Assembly (NCBI RefSeq): GCF_003385775.1
Contig: NZ_QRDP01000004.1
Coordinates: 868,001 to 932,000 of the forward strand
DNA: 64,000 bases
Reading direction: 5' to 3'
DNA from: Parasphingopyxis lamellibrachiae
GTDB lineage: Bacteria; Pseudomonadota; Alphaproteobacteria; Sphingomonadales; Sphingomonadaceae
Shown here piece after piece: positions 60,959 to 64,000 of this stretch (positions within the stretch are counted from its first letter, which is position 1; the number at the start of each line of letters is the position of its first letter). The notes under the pieces are model-generated. The model had not been told where the DNA came from, did no database searches, and saw only the letters and a program-made list of their open reading frames with translations. Both the position numbers and the translations under genes were made by a program.

Positions 60959-61879
60959 TTAAGCCTCCCGGTTGGCCGCGTCAACGAGGGGATGACGGGC
61001 ATTGACGAGCGCAACGAGCCGCGCACTGTCGACATGAGTGTATATCTGCGTGGTCGCAATATCAGCATGACCGAGCAGGGTTTGCAATGTCCTGAGATCC
61101 GCGCCGCCTTCCAGCAGATGCGTGGCGAAAGCATGACGCAGGACATGCGGGCTGACCCGACCGGGCGGAACGCCTGCCTTTGCAGCCAGCTCCTTAACCA
61201 GCTGGTAGAGCCGAATTCGGCTCAGATGCGATTTACGGGACGGGAAGAGCCAGCGGGTATCGTCCGGAATATGGTCGCGCCAGCGGTCGACGGCATCCTG
61301 TGCGCGATCCGATATCGGCACGAGCCGTTCGCGCCCGCCTTTACCCGTCAAAATCAAAAAAGGAGCCCCGCGCCGGATCGATGCCTTGGGGAGCGCAACC
61401 AGCTCGCTGGCCCGCATACCCGACCCGTAAAGCAGCTCGACAAGCGCCGCCATCCGAAAAGCCAGCGGCTTTTGCGTCGCGACCTCCCGATCAAGCGTCT
61501 CGAATATCCGCCCGATATCGGCATGGCTCAGCGTTTTGGGGAGAGAACGACCGCTCCCCGGCCGCGGCAAGGCCGCAGAGGGATCATCTTCCCGCAGGCC
61601 TTCATCGGCCAGAAATCCGAAAAAACGGCGCAGTGCAGCGGATTTGCGTGCAACGGTCGAGCGCGCCAGCGCCCGCCATTCCGCCCCCACTTTCTCCAGG
61701 TCAGCGCGCTGGGCGGTCGCAAGTTTTCCTTCGAGCACCGACGATGCTCCGCGCAAATCGGCCTCATAGGCGCTCAGCGTGTTGCGCGCCGCTCCGGCAT
61801 CGGCAGCGAGCATTTCCAGGAAGCGGGCAATCAGGCGGGCATCTTCTCCGGATGGCTGGGCGATGCGATCTCCGGCCAC
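60959..61879 (-). CDS. xerD: XerC/XerD-type tyrosine recombinase (probably XerD)
   Basis: The protein is about 306 aa from GTG 61879. A longer frame begins with TTG at 61912 but would overlap the upstream gene by 29 bases. The SAM-like N-terminal domain (about 15-95; RFLEMLAADAGAARNTLSAY) and the catalytic domain are complete: Arg in GSGMRASELVAL, Lys in GKGGRERLVP, HVLRHAFATHLLEGGADL with His and Arg, GHADIATTQIYTH with the final His and the nucleophile Tyr. It resolves chromosome dimers at dif. Position before accA and near aroK favours XerD over XerC. Confidence 0.9.
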   Translation of the reverse strand: MAGDRIAQPSGEDARLIARFLEMLAADAGAARNTLSAYEADLRGASSVLEGKLATAQRADLEKVGAEWRALARSTVARKSAALRRFFGFLADEGLREDDPSAALPRPGSGRSLPKTLSHADIGRIFETLDREVATQKPLAFRMAALVELLYGSGMRASELVALPKASIRRGAPFLILTGKGGRERLVPISDRAQDAVDRWRDHIPDDTRWLFPSRKSHLSRIRLYQLVKELAAKAGVPPGRVSPHVLRHAFATHLLEGGADLRTLQTLLGHADIATTQIYTHVDSARLVALVNARHPLVDAANREA

Positions 61880-61883
61880 CGGT

Positions 61884-63707
61884 TCAGGCGCGCGTAACGG
61901 CTTCGGCGGCAATCATCCTGGCTTCGGGTTCCCGTCCGGCCAGCCGGTAAGCCCGCACGATATGATAGAGATGGCGCGGCGGAATACCGGACCAGCTGTC
62001 GGCTTGCATGCCGATCGCCGAGATCAGCGCGACGAGACCGACGCGCTGCCCCCGTGCCACGCGCTCGAGCTGGCGGGACCAGATATCCTCTTCGTCGATA
62101 TTCAGGCCGAATGCGCGATCCGCGTCGCCGATCTCATCGGCATTGAGCAGCCCGAGTCCGGCCAGCGCAGCAGCCAGCAACCGGGCGCGGTGGCGGCCGG
62201 CCGCCCCTGCTTCTCCGGCATAATCTTCCAGGCGGGCAAACGAGATCCCGACAACCGGTTGCGGCGCGCCCACGGCGAGCAGAGCCCAGGCATCGCCGCT
62301 CTCGTCGTCATCGACAACCGATGCCCAGCGCGCGGCCTGCAAATCGAGGCCAATCGCCATCATCGCAGCGATCAGATCTTGCGCGGCGCCGGCATGATCT
62401 CCCACCGGCCGAATTCGCGCCGCCGCCCGGGCAGTCAGGATCAGGCCCGCATAACGGCCATCGACACCATCTTCTTCGGTCCAGAGCGTTTGCATGGCAG
62501 CGATGCGTTCGCCCTCGTCCGGCTCGACATAAGCCGTTCGGAGAATATCGGTGGTGGAGCCCGGAATGGCCGTCGGATCGAGCTGCGCCAACAGGGCGCT
62601 GTACATCGAAACAAGCGCCTGATTGGAAAGCACGCCCATCACAGTCGCGGTACGTGCCGGCGCTATTCGGGCCGCCAGATCGATGGTAGGCGTCCGCGCC
62701 CGCCATGCCGCTACCTGCCGGCCTGCGGTCGCATAGACGGTATCGGGGATTTCCGCGCCAGTGGCGTTGGCGATACCGAATCGCCACGCATTGAGTTGTT
62801 CGACGCCCGCCCAGTCGATCGGGATCGCGCTCGAACTGCCGCCGGCATTCACCGCCCGATCTCCGAGCCGCACGTCGAAACCGTTGGTCAGCCCCGCATC
62901 GCGGATCCCGGCCATTTGCGTTGTCGCACGTGCGCTTTCGCCGCCGAGCCCGGCGCAAATCGCGTCCGCCATTATCCAAGCCGGAGATTCCGCGCTGCGC
63001 CTGGCTCCCGTAACCAGCGGACAGAATCCCGCCGGATCGACAGCAGCGAGGCTGGTCTGCATTGCAACCGCGTACAGCTTCGGCGTGTGGCGATCACTAT
63101 CGACGCGCTGCACGAGCATGCGCGCTCCATCGACCTCCCCCATCCTGAGCAGCAGCCAGGCCCGTTCGGCTATCCAGTCCGGCGCCACAACCCCATTGGG
63201 TGTCGGCACATGGCTGAGTAGCGCCCGGCGCAGGCTGATATGCATCCATCGCGAGGGGCCCGGCGCATCCAGTTCGCGCATCAGGCGCGAAATATACCGG
63301 CCGTCGGCTCCGGCAAATGCCTCTTCGCCATAACCGCCATTGCCCGGCGTCAGCGGCCCGACCAGCGCAAGCGAGCGGCGCGCCTGAGGCGGCAGTTCAT
63401 ATTCGGGCGGGATATCCTCGAATTCCAGGCTGCCGATATCGAACTCGTCAATATCGCCTTCACCCTGCAGGACGGCTTCGCGGTCGGGCGACGGCGAGAC
63501 CGGGGCCGACGGCGTGGGACCTGCCGGCGCCGATGGTGTCGGAGCAGGGGGCGGAGGCGGCGGGGCCGGCGTGGGCGCGACCGGATCGCCGAACCCCTCC
63601 GGCAAAAGGGATTCAGGCGCATCCTGGCCAAAGGCCGGCACGATCAGCGCATAGACGCTGACGCCGACACCCAATGCCATCAGCGATTTAGTTTTCCAGA
63701 ACTTCAT
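61884..63707 (-). CDS. Large helical envelope-type protein with proline-rich N-terminus, unknown
   Basis: The protein is 607 aa from ATG 63707 (GGTGG upstream). A signal-like or anchor helix at about 8-27 (LMALGVGVSVYALIVPAF) is followed by a Pro/Ala/Ser linker (about 45-75), an acidic segment near 80-105 and then about 480 residues of helix-rich repeat-type sequence with alternating hydrophobic pattern (MHISLRRALLSHVP, WLLLRMGEVDGARMLVQRVD, ALVSMYSALLAQLD). It may form TPR- or SEL1-like helices. I do not recognise the family. The first 20 bases overlap a 45 aa gene. Confidence 0.75.
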   Translation of the reverse strand: MKFWKTKSLMALGVGVSVYALIVPAFGQDAPESLLPEGFGDPVAPTPAPPPPPPAPTPSAPAGPTPSAPVSPSPDREAVLQGEGDIDEFDIGSLEFEDIPPEYELPPQARRSLALVGPLTPGNGGYGEEAFAGADGRYISRLMRELDAPGPSRWMHISLRRALLSHVPTPNGVVAPDWIAERAWLLLRMGEVDGARMLVQRVDSDRHTPKLYAVAMQTSLAAVDPAGFCPLVTGARRSAESPAWIMADAICAGLGGESARATTQMAGIRDAGLTNGFDVRLGDRAVNAGGSSSAIPIDWAGVEQLNAWRFGIANATGAEIPDTVYATAGRQVAAWRARTPTIDLAARIAPARTATVMGVLSNQALVSMYSALLAQLDPTAIPGSTTDILRTAYVEPDEGERIAAMQTLWTEEDGVDGRYAGLILTARAAARIRPVGDHAGAAQDLIAAMMAIGLDLQAARWASVVDDDESGDAWALLAVGAPQPVVGISFARLEDYAGEAGAAGRHRARLLAAALAGLGLLNADEIGDADRAFGLNIDEEDIWSRQLERVARGQRVGLVALISAIGMQADSWSGIPPRHLYHIVRAYRLAGREPEARMIAAEAVTRA

Positions 63708-63825
63708 CGGCCACCGGTTCTTCGACAAGCTGGGGTTCGACCTCGGTGTCGATTGTGGAGAGATAATAGACGAAGATCATCAAACCCAGCAAAAATAGGA
63801 GAAAAATCCAAAGCGAGCGCGACAT
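63688..63825 (-). CDS. Small single-TM protein, 45 aa, coupled to the 607 aa protein
   Basis: An ATG at 63825-63823 opens a 45-codon frame ending in TAA at 63690-63688. The product is MSRSLWIFLLFLLGLMIFV, then YYLSTIDTEVEPQLVEEP and an acidic end. It is a one-helix membrane protein with a charged tail. The last 20 bases overlap the start of the 607 aa protein in another frame, so the two are probably translationally coupled. It diverges from aroK across 80 bases. I do not know the function. Confidence 0.65.
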   Translation of the reverse strand: MSRSLWIFLLFLLGLMIFVYYLSTIDTEVEPQLVEEPVADEVLEN

Positions 63826-63905
63826 ATCCGTGAGTTACCTTATGATGACCAGCTCTTTTTTGAGCTTTTGATACGACCAAGCAGACAGTTTATACCCCTA
63901 TTCCC

Positions 63906-64000
63906 ATGACGCCTAGCCCATCCCCGAATTCGTCGCCTACAGCGATAAAATCCCATATCGACAAGCCCATAGTGCTTGTCGGCCTGATGGGTGTCGGCAA
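63906..64000 (+). CDS. aroK: Shikimate kinase, 5' end only
   Basis: ATG at 63906 opens a frame that runs off the window. The visible 31 residues include KPIVLVGLMGVGK, the Walker A loop of shikimate kinase near residue 25-31. It phosphorylates shikimate in aromatic amino-acid synthesis. The position next to xerD and accA fits alphaproteobacteria. A 12-residue Ser/Pro-rich start precedes the usual domain. Confidence 0.9.
   Translation, partial: MTPSPSPNSSPTAIKSHIDKPIVLVGLMGVG

Noticed and set aside
61880-61912. TTG-started, longer Xer protein
   Set aside because: It would overlap the 607 aa gene by 29 bases; the GTG at 61879 gives a normal Xer N-terminus.

Overview
The window reads as a chromosomal segment of a GC-rich alphaproteobacterium, most likely a member of the Sphingomonadales. 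The evidence is gene content: a DUF1465/RcdA-type protein, a DksA with a one-cysteine zinc finger, tandem tryptophan-halogenase-like flavoproteins, a ribosomal protein L9 with a long acidic tail, the serS-surE-LysM/M23 order, the fabD-fabG-acpP-fabF-mltG order, and xerD and accA next to aroK. I could not search a database, so the genus is not assigned. No phage, insertion sequence, plasmid gene or CRISPR array was seen. The density of core genes suggests ordinary chromosome with a few accessory patches.

Layout. 1-6 kb is accessory: a secreted protein cut by the window edge, a TauE/SafE transporter, a secreted TPR protein fused end to end with a membrane-anchored TIR protein, and a divergent S41 protease/MarR pair. 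6-11.4 kb holds a nitronate monooxygenase, an RcdA-like protein, a heat-shock Hsp20 gene with a sigma32-type promoter and a ROSE-like RNA thermometer, two YdcH-like small proteins, dksA and a Ser/Gly-repeat surface-type protein with a PEP-CTERM-like tail. 11.4-22.5 kb is housekeeping: serS, surE, a LysM/LytM lipoprotein, a potassium channel, rimO, a leucyl aminopeptidase, an NlpC/P60 hydrolase and argC. 22.5-27.2 kb is the minus-strand fatty-acid operon fabD-(93 aa orphan)-fabG-acpP-fabF-mltG.

27.3-42 kb holds an aminoglycoside-phosphotransferase-like/acyl-CoA dehydrogenase pair, a WYL regulator, the halogenase pair, kbl-tdh threonine catabolism with a ribosomal-oxygenase-like cupin, rluE and a secreted M17 aminopeptidase. 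42.4-46.8 kb has rpsF-rpsR-rplI, a sulfotransferase-like/PKHD dioxygenase pair and folE. 46.9-54 kb is a copper-resistance island: a CopA-type ATPase diverging from a CsoR-type repressor that leads an array with two small Met/His-rich proteins, a multicopper oxidase, CopB and a DUF411 protein. Both divergent promoters carry a CsoR-like dyad in the -35/-10 spacer.

54-64 kb returns to core genes: tRNA-Arg(CCT), DUF1178, a nitrilase-family hydrolase, grxC, comF, a methyltransferase, a Nudix hydrolase, two Flp pilins, an M48 lipoprotein, accA, a Xer recombinase, a large helical envelope-type protein with a 45 aa membrane protein upstream, and the start of aroK.

The least explained items are the TPR/TIR pair, the low-GC orphan coupled to fabD, the halogenase-like protein that has lost its catalytic residues, and the repeat-rich PEP-CTERM-like protein.
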